Assembly (NCBI GenBank): GCA_963575745.1
Contig: CAUYUJ010003603.1
Location: forward strand, 62,001 to 126,000
Direction: 5' to 3'
Source of the DNA: Prorocentrum cordatum
Taxonomy: Eukaryota > Sar > Dinophyceae > Prorocentrales > Prorocentraceae
DNA: 64,000 nucleotides
A program made the translations under genes and the position numbers. The notes beneath the pieces were generated by a model. The model saw only the letters and a program-made list of their open reading frames with translations, was not told the origin of the DNA and made no database searches. How positions within the stretch are numbered: the stretch's first letter is position 1; the number at the start of each line of letters is the position of its first letter. Below are positions 50,641 through 61,194 of the stretch, piece by piece.

Positions 50641-52400
50641 CCCCCCTTTCGCTCGGCCCGAGAAGGGGGTGGGGCTGTCGTCGGGGGGGCTGTCGTGAGA
50701 AGGAGCGGGCCTTGTCAGACGGCTCGGAAGTCCCTCGGCCCTCCGAGAAGTGCCCCAAGCCTTCCCCAGAGGCACAGGCGGCTTCTCAGCCTTCTGAGAA
50801 GCCCCGCCGCCTGCTGAGAAGGCCTCCTCTTTCTCACTTCCGCCCCCCCCCCTGCTCGCCGCCGACTCTCTGTCGTTGGGGTGGTAAGAGGGAGTTGCCC
50901 TGGGAGGTCGAGCTGACTGCCAGTGGCAACCAGGGCGATCGCCCGTGCGGCTGGGCTCGGGTCGGGGTGCCGGCCGGGTTCGCCCAGACGCAGGGGCGGG
51001 CCCAGACCGGGAGCTGGGAGAGGAGGTGGGAGTCGGCGGCGAGCGAGGGGGGAAACGAGAAGGCCTTCTTTGGGCGGGGCCAGGACGAGGAAATATCCGT
51101 TCCCAGGCGTTCCAGAAGGCTCTCAGAGCGTTCCAGAACGTTCTGGGAAGGCCGCGGCGCTGGCGCGAGCTCGGCGGCGGCGGCGAGCGAGGGGGGGGAA
51201 GAAGGAGGAAAAGTCAAGCAGTGGCGAAGCGTCCAGGCTTGCCTACAGGCCCACCACAGAATGATCCAAGAACCTTTCGTGGTTGGCACGGAAAGTTCTT
51301 AGAACATCTCTTGTTGCGACTGTCTTGTTTTCAGTACATCGGCTCACATTCTAAGAACAATAACATTGCTTTTGTTTTTAAAACGTGGTTGGGTTCTAAA
51401 ATGAAGTCTGGCCTGTCCTGTCCCTCTACAGGAGGTATATCCCAAAGTAGCCAAAACATAATATGGGGACGATGTTTGTCCAGTTTTCTCAATTTCGGGG
51501 TATTTTTGTTGGTGTGTTTTATGTTTCGCCCAAAATCCCCCGGTAGGGCGGCACACCCGTCTTAAGTCTAAAAACAAAAAAAGGGACAAGGAGAAGGAGA
51601 AGGCCCTCCGCGGGCGGGGCCCGGACTGGGAGCAATCCCTTCCTGAGCATGCCAGGACGCTCCCAGAGCTATCCAGAATGGCTCTGTGGAGGCAGCGGTG
51701 CTCGCAAGACATCCTCCAGAGCCGACGAATATCAGAGATCATCGAGTTCATCATCGTCAGATTTTATCTTCGCCCCGGCTGCGTCTTACCTCTCAGAAGC
51801 CCTCTGAGCCTTCTGAGGAGTGTTCTGCTTCCTCGGGAGAGGATTGGAACATCCCTCAGAAGGCCGGGAGATTTCCGAACCTTCTGAGAAGGCCCACCTC
51901 TTCTCACTTTCCCCGCGGCCTCGGGCTCGCCTCCGATCCCGAGCATCAAGGGTCGGGCGATGCTGGGACAGGAATAACTCGTTCCAGAGCGTTACTCTGG
52001 GCCGCCCAGATGGAGTCCGAGCAGAAGGGGTCGGAGGATCGCGCCGCATCGACGATACATCGTCCATTTGGGAGGCCTCTATCTCGGAGCGTTCCGGAAC
52101 GCTCTGAGAAGGCCGCGGCGCCCGATACATCCTCCAGAGCCGACAGAACTCAGAGTTTTCCGATTTGTCCCTGTCTTGTTTTGTGATTGTCTTGGCTTCG
52201 TCTTAGATCGACGGCGAGCGAGGGGGGGAAATGAGAAGGAGAAGTCCTTTCTCAGAAGGCTCGGAAGTCCCCCAGCCTTCTGAGAAGTGCTCTGAGCCTT
52301 CCCCGATTCTCAGAAGGCGCGAGGGCGTCGGAGAAGCCCCGCCGCCTTCTGAGAGGGCCTGCTCCGTCTCACTGCCCCCCGGTGCAGGTGCGCACGCAGC
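50641..52400. repeat. Mosaic of CTCAGAAGGC and GCGTTCC dispersed repeats
   Basis: CAGCCTTCTGAGAAG(T/C) blocks occur at 50710-50830, 51785-51900 and 52250-52370. GAGCGTTCC(G/A)GAACG blocks occur at 51100-51160, 51645-51720 and 52080-52140. CGGCGAGCGAGGGGGG(G/A)AA joins recur at 50418, 51040, 51178 and 52210. 51215-51400 matches 28150-28250 and 30865-30915. 51405-51565 is a worn TCGGGC-family element. No gene is supported. Confidence 0.65.
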
Positions 52401-52454
52401 CGGCGCCCCCTCCCCCCCCCCGACCCCAGGATTCGCAATTTTTGTTCGAACGTG

Positions 52455-52570
52455 GACCCCTGGAGGTCGTCGTCGTCGTCGGCGTCGTCGTCGTGGTCAT
52501 CGTCGTCGTCGTCGTCGGCGTCGTCGTCGTGGTCGTCGTCGTCGTCTTCGTCGTTGTCTGCGTTCGCCGC
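52455..52570. repeat. GTC trinucleotide array
   Basis: GTCGTCGTCGGCGTCGTCGT-type repeat. Poly-Ser/Val/Thr frames are artefacts. Confidence 0.9.
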
Positions 52571-52589
52571 CGATAAGAGCGAGGAGCAC

Positions 52590-54250
52590 TTGTGTCGTAA
52601 ACACCTGCTTTCGGAGTTCCGCGCGGCTCCTCTCGGGCTCGGCGCCGGCCGGCGCCCGCGGCGCCGTCCTTGGCTCGCCGCAAGGCGCCCCTGGGGAGTG
52701 GGGGGGGCCGCACGTCCGACACAGAAAGTCCGCGCGGAGCTGCTAGCGGTTGTGCTTGTGCAGCTTCTCGCAGGCGAGCTTGCTCCCCCAGCCCCTGACT
52801 TTTCGACGAAAAATAATCGAAGAAGAAAAAGCGGCATAAACATAAATTTGTGGCGCTCCTCGCGGATTTGTTGGATCTGCGTTGCCCCCCCCCGGCGGCG
52901 CCTCCGGCGCCGCCCCTGGCGCGCGCCGCGCGTCAGGGAGGGGGGGCCTAGCGCAGATCCAAGAAATCCGCTCGCAGGGCCAACAGTTTATGTTTATGCT
53001 TGTTCCTTTTTCTAAATGAAGCCGCTCAGCGCAGAAAAAGAGGGAAACATCCCAAGGGGGCTATTTGGACGCACCCCTGTAGAGGGTGGACGCCCCCCCG
53101 TCGTATATCTCAGGGTTGAGCCTCAGATGATTGTCTCATTCGAAGATCCCACGAGGCCTGGGATAGGGTCGACATATCCCCTGTCATTGGCGAGGTCGGG
53201 GCAACGGGACCGGCGGACCTGAGCGCGGCAGTTCCAGCAGGCGGGGCCAGGAGCTGTGACGGAGCAGTGGTCGCTCTCATGCGCGGTCGGGGCAGTCATC
53301 AGGGGAGACAGCGATTGTTTGGTTTCGCTTTCTCGGGCGGTTGGATTTGCTTTGCAATCCTGCTCAGAACGCATCCCTGGAGGACCTGGGAAGTATCGGT
53401 ATCGGTCTGTCTCTTTTCCTGTGGGGGACCAGCGGACTCGAGTGCGGTTGCTTCAGTCCAGGGGCGGAATCTGCATAGACAGAAGTTTTCGACGCTCCAC
53501 GCGGATGTCTTGGATCTGCGCGGGCGGCGCCAGATGCGCCGCCAGCGGGGCGTTCCGAAAGTTTTTGCTCACGCAGTACTGTGTTCTTCGAGGGAGGGCT
53601 CCCTCCACCCCAGGGATTAGGAAGGGAGGGGGGGGCGCGACATCCGCGCGGAATTCCGAATGGCGATACTTATAGTGTTTATTTGGCTCTCGATCCGAGC
53701 AGCGAGGCCACGGCACTGCGATCCAGCTAACGTCGGTGCTCTGGACGGTCCCCGCGTGCCATGGCTGGGGCCATACACCTGTCAATGCCCCTCGAGCCCC
53801 GGCCCTCCGCCCCTCCGAATCCTTGCCCTCTTCCTTTCCTGATCCTTGGGGCAGAGGGAGACCCCCCTCGAAGAAGAACACAAGGGCAACAGCAGAAGAA
53901 TGGGAGCTTCGCGCGGAGGTCTTGGATGTGTGCTGGGGCCCCCTTGGGAGCCCCCCCCCCTCGAATAAGAACACAAGGGCATCAACACAAACTTTGGGAG
54001 CTCCTCGCTGAGTTCTCGGATCTGTGCTGGGGCCTCCCAAGGATAGGGAGGCCCCCCTCGAAGAAGGAAAAACTGTATGAACAGAACATGTCAGAGCTTC
54101 TTGCGGATTTCGTAGGTCTGCGCTGCCCCCCCCTCCCCGTTGGCGGCGCCTCTGGCGCCGCCCCTGGCGCGCTCCGAGCGCCAAGGAGGGGTCCAGCCGC
54201 CGATCCGAGAAATCATCGCTGATCTCCGAAAGTTTCTGTTGATGCCCGTT
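52590..54250. mobile_element. Cluster of GGATCTGCG fold-back elements
   Basis: At least three recognisable copies: 52590-52765 (GGAGTTCCGCGCGGCTCC paired with AGTCCGCGCGGAGCTGC), 52815-53000 (CGCTCCTCGCGGATTTGTTG paired with GATCCAAGAAATCCGCTCGC; ends GCATAAACATAAA and TTTATGTTTATGC), and 54080-54245 (GAGCTTCTTGCGGATTTCGT paired with CCGATCCGAGAAATCATCGC). Partial copies lie at 53470-53580, 53905-53960 and 53995-54050. Loops share GGCGGCGCC(T)C(C)GGCGCCGCCCC. 53340-53420 is a GGTCAGAACGCA-family copy. No gene is supported here. Confidence 0.7.
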
Positions 54251-54282
54251 TTTCTCCCCTACCCCCACTGCATTGCTTGTTA

Positions 54283-54744
54283 GATCTGCTCGCGGAGCCG
54301 AGGGTCCCAAGACGACGGTCTAGCGCACCCACTTGTTCCTCCCTCAGTGGTCTATCCGCCAGCTCCGCGGTTCCATGAGCTGGCGCAATGCCGCCATTGT
54401 TGGCACCCCTCTTCTTCTCCGCCTCACGAGCTAAAGAAATAGAGGCCAGAGTGCCGACCATTTTGAGAGCGGCCTCCGCAAGAGTGGCGGTTTCTCTGAG
54501 ATCGGGAGCACGGCTGGGCAGAGTCTTGCAGGGGCCAATGTGTATCGGCCACTCAATTCGTCTTGCCGCATTCCATCCGCAGTATGTAGATCCCGTGTTT
54601 CCCAAACAGGATCGCCGCCGCATCAGGAAGTGAGTCAGGAAGATCGGTCGCCCAAGGAACATATGGATATTTGGGCTTAGAAACCAGGATGTCCTCCAGG
54701 AAGGTGAACGAGGCAGCGGCGTCGACGGCTTTAGCAAATCTTGT
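54283..54744 (-). pseudogene. Unrecognised coding remnant with a frame break
   Basis: On the minus strand, after CTCGTGCAG, the frame reads TRFAKAVDAAASFTFLEDIL, VSKPKYPYVPWATDLPDSLP and DAAAILFGKHGIYILRMECG, then hits TGA at about 54553. One frame over it continues as RRIEWPIHIGPCKTLPSRAP, DLRETATLAEAALKMVGTLA and SISLAREAEKKRGANNGGIA, to about 54283. Both halves are clearly protein-like and meet at the stop with no room for an intron, so a one-base change has broken the gene or the base is an error. The family is not recognised. Confidence 0.5.
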
Positions 54745-54799
54745 CTGCACGAGTCCAGGCACCCAACGCATATGGCCTTCTAGTTGCAACCGTACTTTT

Positions 54800-55765
54800 G
54801 GTGGTTGACGAGCTGTTGCACTCGGTGGTTGTGTTACAGCACTTGCAACGCGAGTTGATTGGATTGTGGTCTTTTCGAATGATGTGGCGGCCAACGGCAG
54901 CAGGTTATCTTGAAGTCGCCTGTCCAATGTGTATCAGGAGGATCATGTGTATGATAGTGCACCGTGTTGTTTCCAGAGTCTATTGATAACATGGTATGGG
55001 GGCATGGCTCCGAGGTCTGGTGGTTGAGGTTTCGAGGTGCTTGCGACGCGTATCATGTTGAGTATCGAGCATGTCCATTCGAATCGAATGCGTGTTTGCG
55101 TTTGCATCTACCTATGCTGTACGCACGCGTCTAGCCCGTCTTTATAATGGAATTGCACTTTCCAGTGCAGTCGGTCCCGTATGCCCGCTAGCGCGTGTCT
55201 TTCATATCAGCACGGAACATGTGTTGGCACGCTTGGCGCTCAAAGCGTACGGGGCCTGAATGCGATTCGTGAACAAGGCCCTGCAGTAGTTGTTCGGCAT
55301 GTTGCTATGCGGATGCGCATTATGTAGCAATCGATCGCGACTTCGTGGTGATGTGTTGCACTTGAGTGATTTGGCCTGGCAGGAGAGTATGAGGTTGGCG
55401 GTGTGCCAAAATTGGGTCGAAGATTATCACGGAGTGCCAGACAGGCAAGGCAGAATTTTACAACCCATCATTTTGCAAGCCGCCACCTCACCCGTTCAGT
55501 TTCTAGTTTTGTTGCCCGGTGCGGTGTACTTGATTTTGATGTCGGTGTCAGATACCAGATATTCCCAGGATGGGTTGGTTAGTCTGATTCAGTAAGGATG
55601 CCATTGCCGAGAGTGTTTTTGAAGTGGCATGGGCAAGTTTCTCTTGCACGACTTGCGTCTCGGTGAACAGCATGTGTTCGTTTGCGTTTCCATGCGCGCT
55701 CGTGTGTCGGCCTGTGCATATACACATGTATTTACATATGTACATGTATAAGAATATGTATAGAG
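54800..55765. other. No gene recognised
   Basis: Lower-GC, mostly non-repetitive sequence. A frame at 55290-55595 (DLAWQESMRLAVCQNWVEDY) is mildly protein-like, without further support. Confidence 0.35.
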
Positions 55766-55769
55766 ATAT

Positions 55770-55905
55770 CGGAGGTTGGGGGTGAGATCGCAGTGGAACG
55801 GAGAGCCCCTAATCGAGAAATCGGTTTCGGCTTCGTGTTCGTGTCGTGCGTGTGGGCGAGGTGAAGCTGCGCGGGTGCGCGAAAGGAATGACCCGCCGTC
55901 GGATG
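55770..55905. repeat. Dispersed repeat shared with 38975-39115
   Basis: Same block order as the other copy, ending TGTGGGCGAGGTGAAGCTGC. Confidence 0.65.
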
Positions 55906-56770
55906 CAGTGGACCGCCCCTCCGCCCCCGGTGGGCGCGAGATAACCCGGGATGTCCCGCCATGGTGTCCCGTTGGTGTCCCGTTGGAGTGCTGTCGGTGT
56001 TCCGTCGCGTTGGGCGATCGGTGGCCGGGGGTGTCCCACCTTGGTACCGATAGTGAAGTCGATAGTGGGATCGATAATGAGATAGCTAGAATGGGATGGA
56101 TAGTGAGATCAAAAGTGAGATCGACAGTGAGGTTGATTGTGACATTGGTTGTGAGATAGAAAGCAGGGACGATAGAAACATTACATCGCAGCGCAAGATC
56201 GTCATCACGCGTCATCGCTAACTCGAGGGCGCGCAACCAACATCGTCGTTATCACACCCATCGCATTTACCAGCCATTGGTTCTTTCCCACCCACCTCGC
56301 AGCCTCTGTATCACCCGAAGGGTGGTCGTCTTGGCAATCCTCTTCAAGTGTACACGTGGGCAAGGACATGTAAGCACATACATGTGTGTTGTGTTGTTTC
56401 CCGTCTGCATTTCATATGCGAAGATCAGTCAGAGGGTTGCCGCAAAATTGTTGCCCGCGGCCCATGCTGAGATGTGGTTGGAACTTTCGCTTGTGGCTCG
56501 TATGTGCGGGAACATGCGTCGCCGATGTGATTTTTTGGCGGCGCATATGATGCCTCTCAGAACGCCGCAGGGGTGGATCTGAAGACGAGAAACACCGAAA
56601 CAAACCATTTCACATTTCACTATGCCGTCAGGTTCTTGCCACGTGTTGGTCCGAACTGTTCCGGGAGCAGCCCTGGAGGTGCCCTGATAACGAGGATCCC
56701 TATCGGAGCCCAGGGATCTTCTAGGTGGCTCCTTGGGACGGCCTGGTCTCGGATGGCTGTCAAAAGGTTG
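55906..56770. other. No gene; short GATAGTGAGAT repeats
   Basis: GTGTCCCGTTGG repeats at 55960-56000 and a degenerate GATAGTGAGATCG tract at 56045-56165. Otherwise unassigned. Confidence 0.4.
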
Positions 56771-56772
56771 CC

Positions 56773-56777
<5 letters not shown>

Positions 56778-56803
<26 letters not shown>

Positions 56804-56827
56804 CACCCTTCAGAGAGAGAGAGAGAG
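56778..56827. repeat. (GA)n microsatellite, two runs
   Basis: GAGAGAGAG runs separated by CACCCTTCA. Confidence 0.9.
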
Positions 56828-56989
56828 GTCACTTTGGACATGTTCTCGCACCCTTTGTGCCATCTCCACAATTGTTTGTATCGAGGATGCCTACTGCGAC
56901 TCATCACCGTCCAACGCACATGCGGCCAAATGTTGGGCAGAAGCCTGGCGGAACTATTGGACTACGCGTTTCCCCCAGCCGCTCTGGAA

Positions 56990-57700
56990 CCGTTTGGGGG
57001 GGCTTTTGGGAGAGAAAAATGAGAAGGAGAGGGAGAAGAAGGAGGACGAGAAAAAGTAGGGCGACGCAGAAAAGGCATCTTGAAGGCCTCTTGGAGTCTC
57101 CTTGGAGCTGTCTTGGAGCCTCTTGGGGGCCTCCAAGCCTCTTTGGGAACTCCTGGGGTCTCTTAGGGGGCCTCCTGAGGCCTCTTGCGGGTCTCTTGGG
57201 GGCCTCCAGGTGTCTCTTCGGGAAGGTTTGATTTTCGAAGGCCGTCTTGGGACCCTCTCTTGGTAGCATTGGGCTCCTCTTTGGGCGCTTGAGGGCCGCC
57301 TTGGAAGTCATGGGGCCGTCTGAGGGGCCATCTTGGGGCCTTCTTGCGCCGTCTTCCAGGCCTCTTGAGGGCCTCATTTGACGTCTTGGGGCGATCTTGG
57401 GGGCCCCTGGGGCCGTTTTGGAGCATCGGAAGCCCGAACAGGCGCGAGCGCTAAAAGCACTGATCACCACATCGGCACTCAATGGTTTTGGCCTCGTAGA
57501 GCTCCTCTTGGAGGCCTCTGGGGGCCTCTTGGGCCGTCGATGGCCATCTTGGGCCGTCTTCAGTGCACCCTTGGGCTGTCTTGGGGCCATCTTGGTCTCT
57601 TTTGGGGCTGTGTTGGATGCATCTTGGATGCCACATTGGGCCATCTCGGCAGTCTGGGGCACTTGTCTGTGCGCGTTGGGGTCTTCACGGGACCTTCCGC
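56990..57700. repeat. CTTGGGGCC-type array
   Basis: Degenerate CCTCTTGGGGGCC/GCCATCTTGGGGCC units, the same interior array as in the CAGCCC-ended mobile elements, but no CCCACCAGCCC end is visible on either side. Confidence 0.75.
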
Positions 57701-58305
57701 GCGGCCGGCGGGTTAGGATGAGACACCATTGGGAATTTCGTAAAGGTCCAAAGCGCTAAAGATTTAGCACGCGGGGCACCCCTGTGGCAAGACCGTGGGG
57801 CGGCGGTTCGAAGACGCTTGCGGCGAATCACCGCCGTCCCTCACCATTGAAGATGCTTGCGCAGTTTCGCCTCGTCCGCTTTCTCATGACGGTCGAAACT
57901 GCACGATGTCCCGTCTGTGGCACCTCACGTTCAATTTTGGTCTTGCCCCTACAATGTCCGATTGAGGATTTCGAGAGGTCCCGAAGACAGTTCTGTCAGT
58001 GTTTGCTCCATGGTGTCGTATCATCGTTTCTGTCTTCAGTATTTGCGAAGCCATTTGCGTAATTAATGGGTTCACGGGAAAGGGGGGGGAGGGCAATTGA
58101 AATTGGTGTGGTCGTGGGTGGGTTCTAGATTGTTGATTTTTTTGGATTCCAGGGGGTGGTGTCCCGTGTTTGAAGGCGATTCGTTGTCTCCCGTGGTTTC
58201 CAGGGAGTTGCTGTCATGAGCTTGAGAGGCAGCCGATGAAAAATAACACATACGCGCGGGGAGCATCGAGCGAGAGCTTGAACAGTTTGAAGGGACCACT
58301 AACAA
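57701..58305. other. Upstream region of the DUF3593-like gene
   Basis: Largely non-repetitive, with several CAG acceptor-like sites (58163, 58202). Any upstream exon with a plastid-targeting leader should lie here or further left, but I cannot define one. Confidence 0.35.
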
Positions 58306-58953
58306 TTGCAGTGCGTAATTGTTGTCATGGAACTTGCACGCATGGATGTAACAGCGCATGTTGTGTTCGATAACCTGATATGCGTGGCGCAGGCATTCGA
58401 TCTTGCAGCAGGACAGGATATTGCATCTCACATGGATCCTGCACAAGCTGGCGGCTTATTTGACACGTCGTTGTTGGCGTCTTTCTCAGACCAGCTTGGC
58501 AATATCAATGGTGTATTATTCCAGTGGTCATTATTACCGTATCTGTGTTTCATATATTTCTTAGGTTACCGCGGCAACAATACGCCACCACTTGTGTTGT
58601 TTGGTTTTGCGTTTCTTTTAACTTTCGTCATATGCACGATACCCAGTGGCATTATTTCGAAATCAACGTATGGCCTCATTCTGGCCGACAGTGACTGGAT
58701 ACATGGTACAGCCGAGTCGCTGCTGACGTGCACCAACATCATGATTGTCCTTGGGTTTCGAAGCGCTCTGGCTGGCGACAAGGACTTAGTTGATAATTCC
58801 GCTGTCAAGAACGTCGCGATCGCGTGGCTTGCAGCTGTTATCTTCTTCCTGGCCTCTGGCGTCGGGCTCTGGGGATTCCAGGCGCATACCCCGTTCCTCG
58901 CAGGTGCTGGGGGAATGTGCAGATCAGGGAGCAGTCTGCACTCACGACCTTGA
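58306..58953 (+). CDS. DUF3593-like plastid membrane protein (main exon)
   Basis: A single exon encodes a protein I recognise as the DUF3593 family of small cyanobacterial/plastid membrane proteins, function unknown. Conserved blocks: LFQWSLLPYLCFIYFLGYRG (residues 71-90), PPLVLFGFAFLLTFVICTIP (94-113), SGIISKSTYGL (114-124), DWIHGTAESLLTCTNIMIVL (130-149) with GFRSAL. Four apolar spans (about 71-88, 95-113, 138-150, 169-190) suggest a multi-span, probably thylakoid or envelope protein. The coordinate start is a TTG, so it is not the true start; the exon most likely begins at 58393 after GTGGCGCAG, before FDLAAGQDIASHMDP. The end is likely the CAG|GTGCTG donor at 58903/58904 after AHTPFLA, and residues beyond are intron. 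Upstream targeting exons and downstream exons are not found. It is nuclear-encoded and plastid-targeted by inference from the family. Confidence 0.75.
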   Translation: MQCVIVVMELARMDVTAHVVFDNLICVAQAFDLAAGQDIASHMDPAQAGGLFDTSLLASFSDQLGNINGVLFQWSLLPYLCFIYFLGYRGNNTPPLVLFGFAFLLTFVICTIPSGIISKSTYGLILADSDWIHGTAESLLTCTNIMIVLGFRSALAGDKDLVDNSAVKNVAIAWLAAVIFFLASGVGLWGFQAHTPFLAGAGGMCRSGSSLHSRP

Positions 58954-59320
58954 CTTCCAACTCGGGGATTGTTGCCATTAGATTCACGGCGGTTCGCAGC
59001 CGTGCGTCTGAGCCGGATATTCTCGGTACTGTTATGAGTTATGAGGTCCACCCGGTCGATTGGAGTAGGAGGAGGAGGACGAGGTGGAGGAGGAGAGGAG
59101 CGGGGAGAGGGCGAACCTTGAGACTGAAGCCTCCTCTTTGGAGGGTGCGCCGTTTACATACCAATGCCTATCTTGGTCAGGCCACTCTGAGGCGAGGACC
59201 GTTGTGTACGACATCTTTACAGCTATCTTAGGCCCATGATTGGCCTGGCCAAGATCGGTTACGCCACACCATGGACATTATGAGTTGTTCATGATGTGAG
59301 TCCCATGGGCTCTCGACACG
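58954..59320. other. Downstream of the DUF3593-like exon; no defined exon
   Basis: A frame at 58920-59055 (REQSALTTLTSNSGIVAIRF) might be a following exon but does not match what I remember of the family. A short GGA tract lies at 59066-59100. Confidence 0.3.
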
Positions 59321-59321
59321 A

Positions 59322-59534
59322 TCACCGGGACAAGCTTCTCGTTCCAGGTTGTTTTTTGCGAGTCCAGGGATCAATGAGGCGTGCGGGTCTATTTGCAGCC
59401 AAAGCGATAATTTTACAATCAGCAAGTATCTTCTCCCAGCCAAAGTTCCCGGTTCCCTGAAGGTGGTTAAGCAACCGGCGATTTGACGCATCAAGAGCAG
59501 CATTGTGTAGCATCTTTGGACGGCGAAATCTCAA
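59322..59534 (-). CDS. Candidate minus-strand exon, unrecognised
   Basis: The minus frame reads LHNAALDASNRRLLNHLQGT, GNFGWEKILADCKIIALAAN and RPARLIDPWTRKKQPGTRSL before a stop. Composition is protein-like; no family or splice support. Confidence 0.25.
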   Translation of the reverse strand: MRFRRPKMLHNAALDASNRRLLNHLQGTGNFGWEKILADCKIIALAANRPARLIDPWTRKKQPGTRSLSR

Positions 59535-60230
59535 CGCACAGCCGTAAGGACCGTACTCCTCACTCGGATCTTAACTGGTTTCGCAATGTCGAGCCCGTCT
59601 TTGAAAGTAAGAAGCACGTCGAGTTGCCGCGTGGGGATTTACACGCGTCACTACACCCATCACAAGTAGTTTAAACATCAGAGCTCGCACGGCGGCACCG
59701 CACGGACACACACACACACATAAACTCGCATGTAAACTACATACGGGTTCTAAACTTATATATGTATACTTAAACATAAACAATGGTGTATATACATGAC
59801 ACCAGAAAACAAACAACAATATGTGGAAGGCTTTCGCTGAGGAGATCGACCGGGAACCCGGGAGCCCGGGAACCCAGAACCCACCGAAATCGGCCCAGAA
59901 CGGATAACCGGGAACCCGGGAACCTAGCTCGCTACCAACATCGGCGGGAAATGTTCGCCAAATTTTCCAATTCCCGCTCGGACCCTTTCAGTGCAAGCTC
60001 TGATTGGGGAGTACATATATATACACAATTTAGTTTTTACATATATTTCCACATTTTATTGTATATGTATGTGTGTGCGTAAGTACCAGGCTGCTTAGGC
60101 GCTTCGCTAAGTGCACATTGGTCCTTCGAGCTCCGCGAAGTGTGGCTCTTCACGCCCTCCGCCGTGGCCTGGACCTGCGGCCGGCTCCCCCGAACATGTT
60201 TGGGTTGCGCTGGTCGGAGCCAACGAGACA
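59535..60230. other. No gene; CA and TA microsatellites
   Basis: ACACAC run at 59705-59722, TA-rich stretches at 59755-59775 and 60010-60075, and GGGAACCCGGGA repeats at 59850-59925. Confidence 0.5.
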
Positions 60231-60234
60231 GGGG

Positions 60235-60405
60235 TCAATGCAAACGGGCATCAGCCAGGGCATTGGATCCTGCAGTATCCTGCGAAGAACTCCCTCTGGC
60301 TGACCCGGGTTTGCGAAGCCCTGCGTTGCAGTTTATTCTTCTTGCATTGCAGTTTTTTGGTGTTCTGCTGACCCAGGTTTGATTGACCCGGGTCAGCAGA
60401 TCCCC
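60235..60405. repeat. Dispersed repeat with TTGACCCGGGTCAG
   Basis: Shares GGATCCTGC, CCTGCGAAG, GACCCGGGTTTGC and ATTGACCCGGGTCAGCAG with 19135-19262. Confidence 0.65.
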
Positions 60406-61010
60406 GAGTTGGACCCGAATCTCGAGAGGGGCCTTGCCATGCGGTGACGAGAACGCCGAAGGCTGCGAAAGGACGGAAAACAGTAGAAACAATTCGATCG
60501 CCCAATTTCGGATCTCGATCTTTTGCCGTCTTCTGTCTGGATGAAAACCATCCTTGAGAGGAAGTCTTCAGACATCGCAGAGGTCTTAGGCCGTCTGGAG
60601 ACCTTCTGGGGCCGTCGTGGGGCCCTTTTGAAGGCCTACGCAGCAGATCCTCACCGACATGCTCTTTCTGTTTGTCATGAAGGCGCTGTGGTGTACACCA
60701 GTGCTGCTTTGCACGCGGATGCTGTGGTGTATTCAGGCGCCGTGGTGTGCACAGGCGCTGCGGTGCACGCGTGCACTGTGGTGAACACAGGCGCGCTGCG
60801 TTGCACATGGCTGCTGCGGTCTGGCCGAATGCTTTTTTAAAATCTGATTTGCCCCCTTATGCTCGCGACAGTGAATATCACTGGTTCTAAAACCTCCTCG
60901 TCGCGGCGGAGTTTCGTTTCCCTCTATTGTTGGGCGGGCTGGATAATGTTCGGGTTCCCCCATGGAGACATGCACCCGGGTCTACCCTGCACACCTTGCA
61001 CTAGCACTGC
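60406..61010. other. No gene; short tandem repeats
   Basis: 60680-60800 has GCTGTGGTGTACAC(A/C)AG-type units. 60900-60960 (GTTTCCCTCTATTGTTGGGC) recurs at 62365-62400. Confidence 0.45.
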
Positions 61011-61014
61011 CAAT

Positions 61015-61160
61015 GAGGAGGGAGAGGAAGAGGAGGAGGAAGAGGACGGGGAGGAGGAGGAGGAGGCAGAGGAGGAGGAGGAGGAGGAGGGGGAAAGGTG
61101 TGGGAGGAGCGGAGGAGGAGGAGGAGGAGGAGGAGGAGGAGAAAAAAGGAGGAGGATAAG
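61015..61160. repeat. GGA array
   Basis: GGA/GAA purine array. Confidence 0.95.
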
Positions 61161-61194
61161 GAGGGACAAGCGTGCGTTAATTTCAAAATCCGAT

